Numbered from the stretch's first letter, positions 26,477-35,502 are shown. The stretch is DNA of 64,000 bases from DASXVX01 sp036504075 (GCA_036504075.1 DASXVX010000086.1:3590-67589); one strand, 5' to 3'. Notes: a model not told the origin generated them from the letters alone. Numbers and translations: made by a program.

Positions 26477-27202
26477 ATGGCCCACCGAGACGTACTGAGG
26501 GTACCCCTGCCGGACGGCTCCCACCTCGCCTTGACCTGCGACGTGGCCGCCGGCGTGGGGCCGAAGCCCATGGACGCCGTGGCCGCGCCGGGCGAGACTG
26601 TGGGACGGTTTACGGCGCGGGTGGCCCTCCTCGAACTGGTAGCGGTCGGGGCCGAGCCGCTGGCCCTGGTGGACGGCCTCGCCGTGGAGCCGGGTCCCAC
26701 GAGTCAGGCCATTCTTGACGGCATCCGGGCGGAGCTGATCGCGGCAGGGATTCCGGACCTGCCGGTCACGGGCAGCCTGGAGAAGAACCTGCACACAACA
26801 ATGACCGCCGTAACGGTCACGGCAGTCGGCCTGATTCGCTCCGGCCCGGCGAAGACGGGGCGGGCAGGGGACCGGCTGGTGGTGATTGGGGTGCCAAAGG
26901 TTGGCGGGGAGGTCCGCCTGGGCGACCCGACGCTGGCGGATGTGCCCGCCGCTCGGGCGCTGCTGCAGCACCCCGCGGTGCACGCCCTGATTCCCGCCGG
27001 GTCAGGCGGGGTGCTGCCGGAGTGTGAAGTGCTGGCGGCCGAGGCTGGATGCGACTTTCAACTGGACGAGCCCGAGGCTCCGTCATTGCGCAAGTCGGCC
27101 GGTCCCGCCACGTGCCTCGTGGCGGCGGTGGACCCGGCCGCGGTGGCAGCGTTGGCGCAGCTTGTCCGGCAGCCGGTGTGGGCGGTCGGCAGGTTGGTAT
27201 AA
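26477..27202 (+). CDS. cblS: PurM/ThiL-superfamily protein, probable alpha-ribazole kinase
   Basis: The 241-residue protein resembles AIR synthase/ThiL-type ATP-binding enzymes: an N-terminal ALTCDVAAGVGPKPMD metal/ATP strand, an Asp/Glu-rich FTARVALLELVAVGAEPLALVDGL helix, and a central GRAGDRLVVIGVPKVGGE segment. CblS of Listeria and Geobacillus belongs to this superfamily and phosphorylates alpha-ribazole for nucleotide-loop assembly. The gene starts 3 bases after cblT and shares its riboswitch. Imported alpha-ribazole would be made into alpha-ribazole phosphate for CobS. Confidence 0.75.
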   Translation: MAHRDVLRVPLPDGSHLALTCDVAAGVGPKPMDAVAAPGETVGRFTARVALLELVAVGAEPLALVDGLAVEPGPTSQAILDGIRAELIAAGIPDLPVTGSLEKNLHTTMTAVTVTAVGLIRSGPAKTGRAGDRLVVIGVPKVGGEVRLGDPTLADVPAARALLQHPAVHALIPAGSGGVLPECEVLAAEAGCDFQLDEPEAPSLRKSAGPATCLVAAVDPAAVAALAQLVRQPVWAVGRLV

Positions 27203-27225
27203 CGTTTGAATCGGCGCCGGCAGGG

Positions 27226-27413
27226 CTTCAGGTTACTGGGACGTTCCTGTCTTTCGGGTCACAAAAGGGTTTGGGTTACTGGGACGTTCCTGTCGTTCGG
27301 GTCACAAAAGGCTTTGGGTTACTGGGACGCTCCTGTCTTTCGGGTCACAAAAGGCTTTGGGTTACTGGCAGGCTCCTGTCGTTCGGGTCACAGCGGGCTT
27401 CAGGTTACTGGGA
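27226..27413. repeat. 43-bp tandem repeats, locus A, about 4 copies
   Basis: The phrases ACGTTCCTGTC, ACGCTCCTGTC and AGGCTCCTGTC start at 27241, 27284, 27327 and 27370, so the period is exactly 43 bp. Each unit has the shared core TTTCGGGTCACAAAAGGCTT and a locus-specific linker GGGTTACTGG. It lies between cblS and the BTAD regulator. Confidence 0.92.
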
Positions 27414-27540
27414 GGCAGAAGGTATACCTTCGAGCATGGCCGAAGTAGTGATCGCTGAGACTACCGGTTGCAGCGTGATCAGCATTTTTTCGTACTGGCG
27501 CGATCATGTAGGTACCACCGTGCCCAGGGGGAATGCCGCC

Positions 27541-29796
27541 ATGAAGGAACCGCTTAGTATCAACGCGTTTCGAAACTACCAGCCTCCCCCGGTCGTTGAC
27601 ATTTGGAAGCTACTTGACGCCCGCGACTACCCGACGGCTGTCGCGGTTATTTGGTACGCAGTTTGCCGCGCCATCCAGGGGGAAGCGGACGTGTCGCTCA
27701 GAGATCTGTCAGCCTGGGTTGATGCCCTGCCCGAACCCTGGGACCGGGCTCCCGAAGTGAAGGGGACCCGTGCCTGGCTGCACATCCTCGAGCGGCGGCA
27801 CACCCCCTCGCTCGTGCTACTCGAGGAGGTGGCCGACCACTGGATGCGGGAGTTGGAAGGGTCCCGGTCCGAAGAGGCCCGTGCCTGGCTCCTGAATATC
27901 CTCCCTGCCCAGGGCATCGCGTACGAATCGGTTGGTCGCCTGGAGCTGGCCAGGCGGGCTTTCGCCATGGCCCGGCAGTGGCTCCCCAAAGGCGATGCGC
28001 CCCTGAGGGTCGTCCGCCTTCTGGACGTGTCCGCTGATGAAGCGACGCGCCTGTTGGCCACGGACGCCAGCGGTTTCGCGGCCATGCTCCTGGATGCGCT
28101 GGCCTTCTTTCAGGCGCGGGATGACAAGAGCGGCCTGGCCCGGGTCGCCCACAACCTGGGCCACCAGTACCTGGACCGGGGTGATCCGGCCGCGGCCCGT
28201 TACTGGCTGGAGCGGGCGCTGGAGCTGAAGCAGAGTCAACAGGGATCCCTGTCCAGGGCCTATACCCTGGACAGCCTGGGTATTTGCTACCAGCAACTGG
28301 GCCTGCTTGCCGAAGCCCAGTCCGTGCTGGACCGGGTGCTGGCGCTTTCGGACAGGCTGGGTAGCACCGTCATGCAAGCCTATGCACTGTCGGACCTGGG
28401 GGACGTCTACCGGGACCGCGATGACACCGCTACCGCCCTGGAACTGTACCACAAGGCCCTGATCCTGAAGCAACAGGTGCGGGACACCTTCGGCATGGCC
28501 CGCACGCAGCTTTCGCTTTCCACGCTTTACCGGCGCCAGGGGCAGCCGGGTCTGGCGGCGGACTCAGCCGTGGAGGCTCTGACGCAGAGCCATGGCCTGC
28601 AGAACGCCGCCTTCCGAGATATGATCGATCTCCACGTGCACATTGCCGGTATTTTACTGGAAGCCGAGGGGGCAACTCCGGCCCTGAAGGCGGTTGTCCA
28701 CCGGCTGGAGACGAGGCAGGCATGGCGTTGGGTCGTCCTCGGCCAGTGGTACCTCGCACTGGCCGCTGGGCGGGCGGATGCCGGGGTGGATGTGTCGGCG
28801 CACCTCAATGCCGCACTCAACCAGGCCTCCCGCTGGCGCCATCTCCACTTGCTGGCGTTGGAACTGCCGGTCACGGCCGTCAACTGCAAGGCGGTGGTGG
28901 AACTAGGCATTTGCCCTGAGGCGCTTGCCGGGCTGGTCAAGCGGGCTACCCCGGGAGGACTGGCTGCTCTGCTGCATCACGTTCCCGCCGCCGCAGCCGT
29001 GGTGGCCGCCGCGGGCCGCATGGCCGAGGCGCGGGTCATGGGTCTACAGCTTCTCGGCACCTTCCGGGTTCTGCAGGCCGGCAGGGAAGTAGACTTGAGC
29101 GCGGCTCGATCACAGAAAGCCATCTCGCTGTTCAAACTCCTGGCGGCCCGTCGGGGCAGGCCGACGACGCGGGAGCAGATCCTGGAAGCCATCTGGCCGG
29201 AGGCCGATCAGGAGGTGGCCGACCGCAGTCTTGAGGTGGCACTCTCCACCCTGCGCAAGCTTATGGATCCCCCCCGTGGGCCCTCGGTCATCCTGCGGCG
29301 AGGCCGGGGCTACATGCTGAACCCCGAAGTAACGCTGGAGGTAGATGTGGACCGGTTCATCCACCACCTGGAGAAGGGGAACTGGTGGTGGCAGCGACGG
29401 CAGAAAGGGCCGGCGCTCTCGGAATGGCTGCTGGCGGAGTCGGTGTACGGCGGCGATTTTCTTCCCGATGACCAATATGAGGACTGGGCCACCGCCGATC
29501 GGGAGCGTCTGCGGGAGCAGTATCTGGACCTGGTACTTCGCCTCGGCGAATTGATGCTGGCTGAGGGGCGTTTCGACGAGACCGTGGAGCGGGCTAACCG
29601 GGTGCTGGCGGCCGATCCCATCCGGGAAACGGCCTACCGGCTTCTGATGCGCGCCTATGCCCGCCGAGGCGACCGAGCGGTGGCCCTGCGGGCTTCCCAC
29701 CGTTGCGTCGAAGTGCTCAGACGGGAGTTGGGCGAGGAGCCCATGCCCGAGACCCAGGAATTGGCCCGGCGGATCCGGACGGGCGAGCGGGTTTGA
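27541..29796 (+). CDS. Large transcriptional regulator with TPR repeats, wHTH and BTAD domain (SARP-like)
   Basis: The 751-residue protein has TPR-like helices at about 115-360 (ARYWLERALELKQ, AQSVLDRVLALSDR), an OmpR-type winged helix at about 500-600 (RSQKAISLFKLLAARRG, DRSLEVALSTLRKLMD), and a BTAD domain at about 605-745. Having the sensory repeats before the DNA-binding region is unusual compared with SARP regulators, where the DNA-binding domain comes first. The frame is open back through the 43-bp repeats, but ATG 27541 after AGGGGGAATG is the most likely start. The target genes and effector are unknown. Confidence 0.83.
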   Translation: MKEPLSINAFRNYQPPPVVDIWKLLDARDYPTAVAVIWYAVCRAIQGEADVSLRDLSAWVDALPEPWDRAPEVKGTRAWLHILERRHTPSLVLLEEVADHWMRELEGSRSEEARAWLLNILPAQGIAYESVGRLELARRAFAMARQWLPKGDAPLRVVRLLDVSADEATRLLATDASGFAAMLLDALAFFQARDDKSGLARVAHNLGHQYLDRGDPAAARYWLERALELKQSQQGSLSRAYTLDSLGICYQQLGLLAEAQSVLDRVLALSDRLGSTVMQAYALSDLGDVYRDRDDTATALELYHKALILKQQVRDTFGMARTQLSLSTLYRRQGQPGLAADSAVEALTQSHGLQNAAFRDMIDLHVHIAGILLEAEGATPALKAVVHRLETRQAWRWVVLGQWYLALAAGRADAGVDVSAHLNAALNQASRWRHLHLLALELPVTAVNCKAVVELGICPEALAGLVKRATPGGLAALLHHVPAAAAVVAAAGRMAEARVMGLQLLGTFRVLQAGREVDLSAARSQKAISLFKLLAARRGRPTTREQILEAIWPEADQEVADRSLEVALSTLRKLMDPPRGPSVILRRGRGYMLNPEVTLEVDVDRFIHHLEKGNWWWQRRQKGPALSEWLLAESVYGGDFLPDDQYEDWATADRERLREQYLDLVLRLGELMLAEGRFDETVERANRVLAADPIRETAYRLLMRAYARRGDRAVALRASHRCVEVLRRELGEEPMPETQELARRIRTGERV

Positions 29797-29896
29797 CTAC
29801 TTCCCGACCGTGCGTCTCGGCGGTGCCACTCGTGCATAGAGATCCAGGCTCTGCCGCCGTGCCGCCCGAAGGTGACTACCTGCGCAGATGCACCCC

Positions 29897-29924
29897 GACC
29901 CCGGTCGTACCTGACCGGGGTCTC
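29897..29924 (+). terminator. Terminator after the BTAD regulator
   Basis: GACCCCGGTC pairs with GACCGGGGTC, followed by TCTC. A short gap of about 150 bases to the next gene holds nothing else recognised. Confidence 0.7.
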
Positions 29925-30072
29925 TCATGCAATCGGCCCGAATTCCCGGGCTCCCGGGCGCTTGCGCAGCCCACTGGGTCGCAGCCTGCGCGCGGAAAAC
30001 GTAGGTGACCACCGAACCAAATCGCGATCTGTACGTATATATCAATTGAAAGCAAGATTGGAGGTGATAAAG

Positions 30073-30768
30073 ATGGCATCAGACCCTGTGTCGAGGAACG
30101 GTGATGCGACCAACGGGAATCCGCCGGTGGCGCCGAAGATCCTGTATAACGACCGGCGCGTCGAGTACCTGAAGTCCAACCAGTACGAGCCCGGTTGTTG
30201 GATCCATTCCCCTGCCGCCGTAGAATTCTTTGCGGCCGCCGACAAACAGCTGACAAAGGTGGCCGAACTCCGGGGCGAGCGCGTCGGGCGCGTCGAGTAC
30301 GTCCGGGGCGCCATGGTTGAGGGCAGCAAGACCGTTTACATCTACAACACCAAGGAGACCGACCCGGACCGCATCGAAGTCCGACGGTACGCGACCTCGG
30401 CCTGGATGATCCTGTCCAGCCTGCTGATTCCCGCCAAATTGAACATTACCAAGGGCTACCGGGAGCGCTTCGACGTCACCCTGGAGGAAGAAAGCCCGGT
30501 CGGACCGGCGCTGGCGATTGACCTGACCCGGGTGCTGGAGCGCCGCCGGGAGGCGAAGTCGACTAAGAAGACGACGGCGAGCAAGTCGGAGGCTCCGGCG
30601 AAGGTTGAAGCGCCGGCCAAGGCTGAGACGGTGGCGAAGGCTGAAGCGCCGGCCAAGGCTGAGACGCCGGCCAAGGCTGAAGCGCCGGCCAAGGCTGAAG
30701 CCCCGGCGAAGACCGAGGCCCCGGCCGCCGGCAGCAGCCCGGCGGGGGGCCAGTCGGAAGGGGTATAG
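30073..30768 (+). CDS. Unknown protein with a Lys-Ala-Pro-rich C-terminal tail
   Basis: The 231-residue protein has a globular N-terminal half (about 1-155, with DRRVEYLKSNQ, RVGRVEYVRGAM and IYNTKETDPDR). A low-complexity tail (about 158-225) follows, built of EAPAKAEAPAKAET-type units. Such basic/alanine tails resemble histone H1-like and DNA-compaction proteins, but no DNA-binding fold is recognised. The ribosome site TGGAGGTGATAAAG is nearly perfect, so it may be highly translated. The function is unknown. Confidence 0.75.
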   Translation: MASDPVSRNGDATNGNPPVAPKILYNDRRVEYLKSNQYEPGCWIHSPAAVEFFAAADKQLTKVAELRGERVGRVEYVRGAMVEGSKTVYIYNTKETDPDRIEVRRYATSAWMILSSLLIPAKLNITKGYRERFDVTLEEESPVGPALAIDLTRVLERRREAKSTKKTTASKSEAPAKVEAPAKAETVAKAEAPAKAETPAKAEAPAKAEAPAKTEAPAAGSSPAGGQSEGV

Positions 30769-30789
30769 GCCACGGCACCGTTAGCGTGC

Positions 30790-30818
30790 GAAGCCCCTGC
30801 TGGTACAGCAGGGGCTTC
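30790..30818. terminator. Perfect hairpin after the KAEAP-tail gene
   Basis: GAAGCCCCTGCTG-GTA-CAGCAGGGGCTTC is a 13-bp stem. The right side reads ATCGTCG, so there is no U-tract. A very similar stem core recurs at 43905. Confidence 0.65.
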
Positions 30819-30923
30819 ATCGTCGCTGTTGCTGGCCGCACTCCGCTTCCGTGTGATCGGTATTCTTCATCCTGCGGTTGGATGAGCGCTGTTTTCACTT
30901 TCATTGCGTATACCGTCCTGCTG

Positions 30924-31895
30924 CTAATGTGTTGCTGCCCCAAGCTCTGCAAGCCGCTTCGTCACTTCCACCTGGAACGGTTGGCCGTCGGGAGTCTGCA
31001 GGACTGCTCTGAGATCCCGCTCCTCCCGGTCGTGGTCACCCAGAGTCCTGTAGACCTGGCTCCGGCCGTAATAGCCTTCTGCGAGCTTGTCGTTCAGTTC
31101 GAGGCAGTGGTTCACATCGGCCAGCGCCTGGGTTGTGTTCCCCTCCGACAAATAGACCGATCCCCGATGACAATAGGCTACGTCATACCCGGCATCGATC
31201 GCAATGACCTTGCTGAAGTCGTCCAGCGCCGATTTCCGTTCTCCGCGCCCTTTGTAAAGCTCTCCCCGGAGGTCGTACATGCGAGCGTCCTGGGGATTCA
31301 GACGGATGGCGGTGTTGTAGTCTGCCAGTGCGAGATCCAACAGGCCCATATTGTCGTAGGCAGCTCCACGTCTGCCATATGTTTCTTCCAGTTCCGGGGC
31401 CAGGCGTATGGCCTCATTGTAATCGGCAAGGCCCGCATCCCGATTGCCGAGGACAACGTAGGCCAGCCCCCGGTTGACATAGTAGGTGGCCGTACCAGGA
31501 TCCAGTTGAATCGCCTGGGAGTACTCCCCGCGGGCCCGGTCCCACTGCCCCCGGTGTTCATAAACCTGCCCTCTGGCATTGTATACCCAGCCCTCCTTCG
31601 GAGCCAGCTCGATGGCCCTGGACAGGTCCGCCAGCGCCTGGTCATACCGCTGAAGTTTGTCGTAAACGACCCCGCGGTCGAAGTAGGCCTCGGGAAAGTC
31701 GGAGCGAGCCTGGATGGCGTGGCTAAATGCGTCCAGGGCCTTCTGATAATCCCCCTGCTTGGCATACGCCAATCCGGCAGCCCTGTATTCATCGGCCGCG
31801 GTCCGCCGGCTGCACCCAACGTCCAGGAATCCGCTCCATAGCAAGAGGATCGTCAGACCAATCCACCCCAGCAGGCGCTGCCGAGACGCTTTCAT
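30924..31895 (-). CDS. TPR-repeat lipoprotein
   Basis: The 323-residue protein has a lipoprotein signal (LLLWSGFLDVGC) and about eight tetratricopeptide repeats of 34 residues (AYFDRGVVYDKLQRYDQALADL, AYCHRGSVYLSEGNTTQALADV). Such repeats are protein-binding scaffolds, here on the outer membrane face. ATG 31895 is chosen because the lipoprotein signal starts there and GGGAG lies upstream. No partner is encoded next to it. Confidence 0.85.
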   Translation of the reverse strand: MKASRQRLLGWIGLTILLLWSGFLDVGCSRRTAADEYRAAGLAYAKQGDYQKALDAFSHAIQARSDFPEAYFDRGVVYDKLQRYDQALADLSRAIELAPKEGWVYNARGQVYEHRGQWDRARGEYSQAIQLDPGTATYYVNRGLAYVVLGNRDAGLADYNEAIRLAPELEETYGRRGAAYDNMGLLDLALADYNTAIRLNPQDARMYDLRGELYKGRGERKSALDDFSKVIAIDAGYDVAYCHRGSVYLSEGNTTQALADVNHCLELNDKLAEGYYGRSQVYRTLGDHDREERDLRAVLQTPDGQPFQVEVTKRLAELGAATH

Positions 31896-32060
31896 CTTGT
31901 TCCAGCTCCCGATATTCTGTGTTGTACAAAGACGCCGGGTTCTACGCGACGCCCATGCCAGGCCCCACTTTCCATCATACATAGCCGCCCGCCCGGAAAC
32001 CAGTGGGGCAGGGTAGCCTGATTACTCCCCTGCCCCCGGCCTGATTGCACTAGTTCCCAC

Positions 32061-32219
32061 TCACCATCCAAACAGGTGCTTGAGCCCATTCCCTGCCTTG
32101 TTCAGCAGATCTTCAGCCGTATTGGCGAGGGTCGATTCCGCCTTGTCGACCCAACCGCTGACTGTCGCCTTTGCCTCCGTTTCGATGTCATCCAGTTGCC
32201 TGGCGGCTTGAGGAAGATT
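32061..32219 (-). pseudogene. Tail of a truncated protein gene
   Basis: On the minus strand a frame without a start codon reads about 53 residues, with the well-ordered helices IETEAKATVSGWVDKAESTLA and LLNKAGNGLKHLFGW before a TGA. An in-frame stop sits directly upstream. This looks like the C-terminus of a phage- or spore-type helical protein whose front was lost. It belongs to the decayed region. Confidence 0.4.
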
Positions 32220-32310
32220 GTCTCAGGTAGTACGGATCATTCCCATGTGGGCCGGATTTGACGCTTACGCACGCGATGAGGTCCCCGTTATGTCGAAACT
32301 TGACGAGCGA

Positions 32311-32361
32311 AACAGAGAACGCGTCTTCAGCCTTAGACAAGCCGAAAACGCGTTCTCTGTT
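32311..32361. repeat. 14-bp inverted repeat
   Basis: AACAGAGAACGCGT pairs with ACGCGTTCTCTGTT across a 23-base loop. It could be an element end or a terminator for either side. Confidence 0.6.
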
Positions 32362-32413
32362 ATCCTGTATCTGGGAGTCACGGCAGGCCGAGCCCTCGAA
32401 AGGGGGGACGCCA

Positions 32414-32503
32414 ATGGTGCTCATCACCGTGAAGATGGATGCCGACACATTCATCTTTGTCGTGCTGATCGTACTCGCGGCCCTTCGCTCCGCTAAAGAG
32501 TAG
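32414..32503 (+). CDS. 29-residue membrane peptide
   Basis: An ATG at 32414 follows AGGGGGGACGCC and encodes a short N-terminal stretch (MVLITVKMDADT) and one hydrophobic helix (FIFVVLIVLAALRSAKE). The size and layout match small integral membrane peptides. It is weakly supported but has a reasonable ribosome site and a downstream hairpin. Confidence 0.35.
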   Translation: MVLITVKMDADTFIFVVLIVLAALRSAKE

Positions 32504-32578
32504 CGGCAGACTGTTCCTGATCTCTTGCGAACAGCCGTCGCCGTCTCATCATCTGGGACGGCTACTGCGGACTCCCAG

Positions 32579-32601
32579 GGGCGCCCCCATTCGGGCGCCT
32601 C
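32579..32601 (+). terminator. Hairpin after the 29-residue ORF
   Basis: GGGCGCCCCC pairs with GGGCGCC, followed by TCTTC. Confidence 0.5.
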
Positions 32602-32661
32602 TTCACATTCTAGCCCAAAGTGGCGCTGGTATACCTTTCTCGGCAGGGAAAGATGGACGAC

Positions 32662-32767
32662 CTAGTGTGGAAACCATCGGTTGTACTCTTCCTGTCGCCG
32701 GGCTCCGCTCAGATGCGCATACCGCTGGGTCGTTTCCGGCTTGTCGTGACCAAGGATTGACTGGACC
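32662..32767 (-). pseudogene. C-terminal fragment of a tyrosine recombinase (phage integrase family)
   Basis: The last 34 residues before a TAG read QSILGHDKPETTQRYAHLS and then a basic tail. This is the LGH...TxxYxH signature with the catalytic Tyr of XerC/D-like integrases. Everything upstream of it is missing, replaced by the end of the next ORF. It is a relic of a mobile element and fits the decayed state of this region. Confidence 0.6.
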
Positions 32768-33010
32768 CTACGCCTCATTCCGTAGGCACTGCCCGAACTC
32801 CGAGAGCTCCATTTGGCACTCCGGCACATGGTACAGCCATTCACCAGTTTCGAGAAGGATATTGGACCACTCGTGGCAAGCCGCATGTTTACACCAAGAG
32901 CAAGGTTCGGGTTTCTTCTCAAAGGCGATGACCCCCTGAATCGTCTTGGGCAGATACAGCGGGCCAGTATCACGGACCAAAACGACGTCACCAGGAATGA
33001 ACTTCGGCAC
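32768..33010 (-). CDS. Small CxxC protein, 80 residues
   Basis: The gene starts at GTG 33010 after AGGAGGGGGAAA. The protein begins with a beta-strand (MPKFIPGDVVLVRDTGPLYL) and then has PEPCSWCKHAACHEW, a probable zinc site with C-x2-C and further Cys/His. It ends with the segment ECQMELSEFGQCLRNE. Its stop abuts the integrase fragment. It may be a phage- or island-borne accessory protein. No family is named with certainty. Confidence 0.6.
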   Translation of the reverse strand: MPKFIPGDVVLVRDTGPLYLPKTIQGVIAFEKKPEPCSWCKHAACHEWSNILLETGEWLYHVPECQMELSEFGQCLRNEA

Positions 33011-33291
33011 TTTCCCCCTCCTACCCGAGGTCGTTGGCATCTGGCTCCGCGAATTCGATATTCGCGTTTTGTGTCCATTAGGGCAGCGATCGTGCTGGTG
33101 GGCACGACCCGATAGCGCTGCATGCGCCCGTGCGGTCGGGAATTCGGGCCAACCCGCCGAGCCACAGAGGGTTTTTGCTCCTGGTAGGCTGGGCTCCTGG
33201 CTTTCAGGTCCTGGCGGAGTATCGGTTCGGTCGCCAAGGCCCCCTGTTTGCTCCGAGAAGCCGTTCCAATAGGGTCGACCCGCCGGGTTGG
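33011..33291. other. Intergenic remnant
   Basis: There is no gene here. The stretch near 33188 (GGCTGGGCTCCTGGCTTTCAG) matches a stretch near 44290 with a few changes, a further scattered repeat. Confidence 0.4.
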
Positions 33292-33752
33292 CTACCAGTC
33301 AGCAAAGATATCATCTACGGAAAAGGAAAGCCCGGGAAGAAGGGGAGATGTCAGGGACGACCCCATGGGAAACACACGCCACGTGTCCAGACCGCCCTGT
33401 CCAAGGGTTAGCACCTCGATACTCGCCGCAGCGGGATCCACGATCCAGTACCACCGTGCACCCCACCGACCGGGTCGATGATTCCCTGACGCTCCCTGGC
33501 GACAAAAAGCAGATCCGGCTGGACCACGCTCTCATTGGCGAGAATGACATCCGTTGGCGCGGGCAGGACCCTCCCGAGATTCCCCGCCTCAATAAACATT
33601 GCCAGCCTCAGAATAAGGCGGACCAGAATCCCCTGATGGCGACTGCCAGGAGCGGGTGTCGCGAGCAACTCCCCCTCCACGACTTCGTACCTGCTGTCCT
33701 CGGGCAGGAGCTTGTAGTCATCGTACGTGAAGCGTGGGCCGGGTAGAGCCAT
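33292..33752 (-). pseudogene. Uma2-family (DUF820) endonuclease-like gene with an internal deletion
   Basis: The front part starts at ATG 33752 (AAGGAGGGGGGACC before it) and has the Uma2 N-terminal blocks TYDDYKLLPEDSRYEVVEGEL, SRHQGILVRL and VQPDLLFVAR. At about 33460 the frame breaks after PVGGVHG, and the proper C-terminal block reappears in another frame: WYWIVDPAAASIEVLTLG to DDIFADW, stop at 33292. About 35-40 residues with the catalytic EVLSPST-type strand are absent. So it is dead and shows a deletion plus frame change, not a sequencing error. Confidence 0.7.
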
Positions 33753-33820
33753 GAGCGGTCCCCCCTCCTTGTGCACCTTTGCCTTCAGTATAAGAACGAT
33801 CGCAGTGCTTCCCTGCGCAG

Positions 33821-35200
33821 TCAGGAAGCCGCTCGCTTCCGCACTTCCGCCAATACAGCGATCAGGTGATTCACCTGTGCTCCCGTGAAAACGCCTTCAG
33901 GCCCTCTCGGACTGATATCAGTAAAAGGTGATTCGTAAAGCAGCCCTGGGTCCATCACTCCATGCTCGGTCAGGTAGTCGATGATCAGATTGATGAACTC
34001 AATCTGATTGGCCTTGACGGTCTTATCGCTCAGGAAATCGCCAAATGCGCGCTTGGCAGCCTGGCGGTCCAGACCGACCAGGGATCGGATGAAGAGGCCA
34101 AGCCCGCTGCTCTCCTGCTTCGCGCGAGCCACCTCGGCTTCGCTGCCGATGCCTGCTTTCGTCAGCATCCGTTCCAGTTCGTCGAGGTCGGTCGGGGTCA
34201 GCGGCTGATTCCATCTGAGCTTGTGAATGGTCAGGTGGTTCTGATGCTCCCGCAGGAACTGGCGGGCCTTGGCCCGGAATCGCTCAAAGTCAGACCCGAT
34301 GTTGAGATCCGGGAACGCGACCGCGGTCTCAAGGCCGAGCTGGTCCTCGAAATCGGTATAGATCGGCTTGCGTTGCTGCTTCTCGATTAGTTGCACCAAG
34401 TCCCGAATGCACTTACGGGCCATCTCCAGCATCGGGACCGTTACGTCCTCCCACCACTCGTCCGACTGCAGATCCTGGATCAGTGGGAGCTGCTCCTTCA
34501 CCAGCGGGATGTTAGCCTTCTCCTCCAGCAACCCTGCGATCGCCCTGATCTGGTCACGCAGCCGCTCGAAGCCCGGGGTTCCCCGCAGCACCGTCAGTTG
34601 CACGTTCAGGATCAGCAAGTCAAACCGCTTGGCCTCTTCGGACTCGGCCTCCAGCTCGGATGGCAGCCCAGCCACTTCGTGCGCCAGTTCGCTGAGCGAA
34701 TCGCCGGAAAGTGCTACCCAGGCATCGGCCTGCTTGTACTTCTCGACCAGCCGCCGCTTCGGCCGGACGACAAAGTTATCCGGATTCATGGCGGCAACTG
34801 CGGACCTGAGCAACTCCGCCGTATTCTGGCGAACCGCCCCTTCGGTTACATCGCCATAACCCTTGTCGCCCTCTGCTACTGCCGGATCGCCTTCTGGGCG
34901 CATCTTCTTGTCCAGCTCCTGAATCAACTCCAGCCGCCCTTTGAAGAGCCGGGTGCCCAGCGATTCCGCCGCAGACCCGTCGGTGGTTTCCGGGTTCTGG
35001 CTGAAGTACTCCAGGTTCTGACAGTAGTCGAATATGTAGAAGAACTTCTTGTCCTCACCCGGGCCGAACAGGTCCGGGCAGAGTCGCGTGCCGCGCCCAA
35101 TCATTTGCCAATACCGACCCCCGGAAGGGATCGTTCCATCGATCGAAATGGAACGATCCCTTCCCCGTTCAGCCCTGCCGGCTAGTAGGTTAAGTCCATC
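33821..35200 (-). pseudogene. 5'-truncated type I restriction R-subunit / DEAD-box helicase, C-terminal half
   Basis: The frame begins only shortly before helicase motif VI (GGRYWQMIGRGTRLCPDLFG). It continues for more than 430 residues through the helical HsdR/EcoEI_R_C-like C-terminus (VQLTVLRGTPGFERLRDQIRA, LNIGSDFERFRAKARQFLRE, GLFIRSLVGLDRQAAKRAF). All ATPase motifs I-V and the nuclease domain are missing. A 15-bp inverted repeat sits at the break, and an in-frame TGA lies at 35201-35203. The remnant is not a working restriction enzyme. Confidence 0.75.
35125..35162. repeat. 15-bp inverted repeat at the truncation point
   Basis: AAGGGATCGTTCCAT and ATGGAACGATCCCTT flank an 8-base loop. 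It lies exactly where the helicase ORF begins to look like genuine protein, so it may mark a junction. Confidence 0.6.
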
Positions 35201-35353
35201 TCACATTGCGGAGTGCGCCTCAGTTCGTGTTCCGGCGTTCAAGCTAATCGGGTGATCTGTCGCAATTGTCGGGTTGCAGGAAGCGTTAGGCTGCAAAAGC
35301 GTTGTCATCCATGGGAGCCCATGCTAGCATCGAACAACCTGATAAGTATTGAG

Positions 35354-35470
35354 GGAGTCACAAGAGGGGTTTGGTCTCCTGATACGCTCCTGTCTTTCGG
35401 GTCACAAAAGGCTTTGGACTCCCGCGAGGCTCCTGTCTTTCGGGTCACAAAAGGCTTTGGTCTCCTGGGA
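35354..35470. repeat. 43-bp tandem repeats, locus B, about 2.5 copies
   Basis: ACGCTCCTGTC at 35384 and AGGCTCCTGTC at 35427 are 43 bases apart, with the same core TTTCGGGTCACAAAAGGCTT as loci A and C. Its linkers differ from those of locus A. Confidence 0.88.
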
Positions 35471-35502
35471 GCATGGTCCCATGGAGACGACTGAGGCCTG
35501 GC

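Noticed and set aside
27049..27540. Extended N-terminus of the BTAD regulator through the 43-bp repeats
   Set aside because: The frame is open only because the repeat lacks stops; the best ribosome site and natural start are at 27541.
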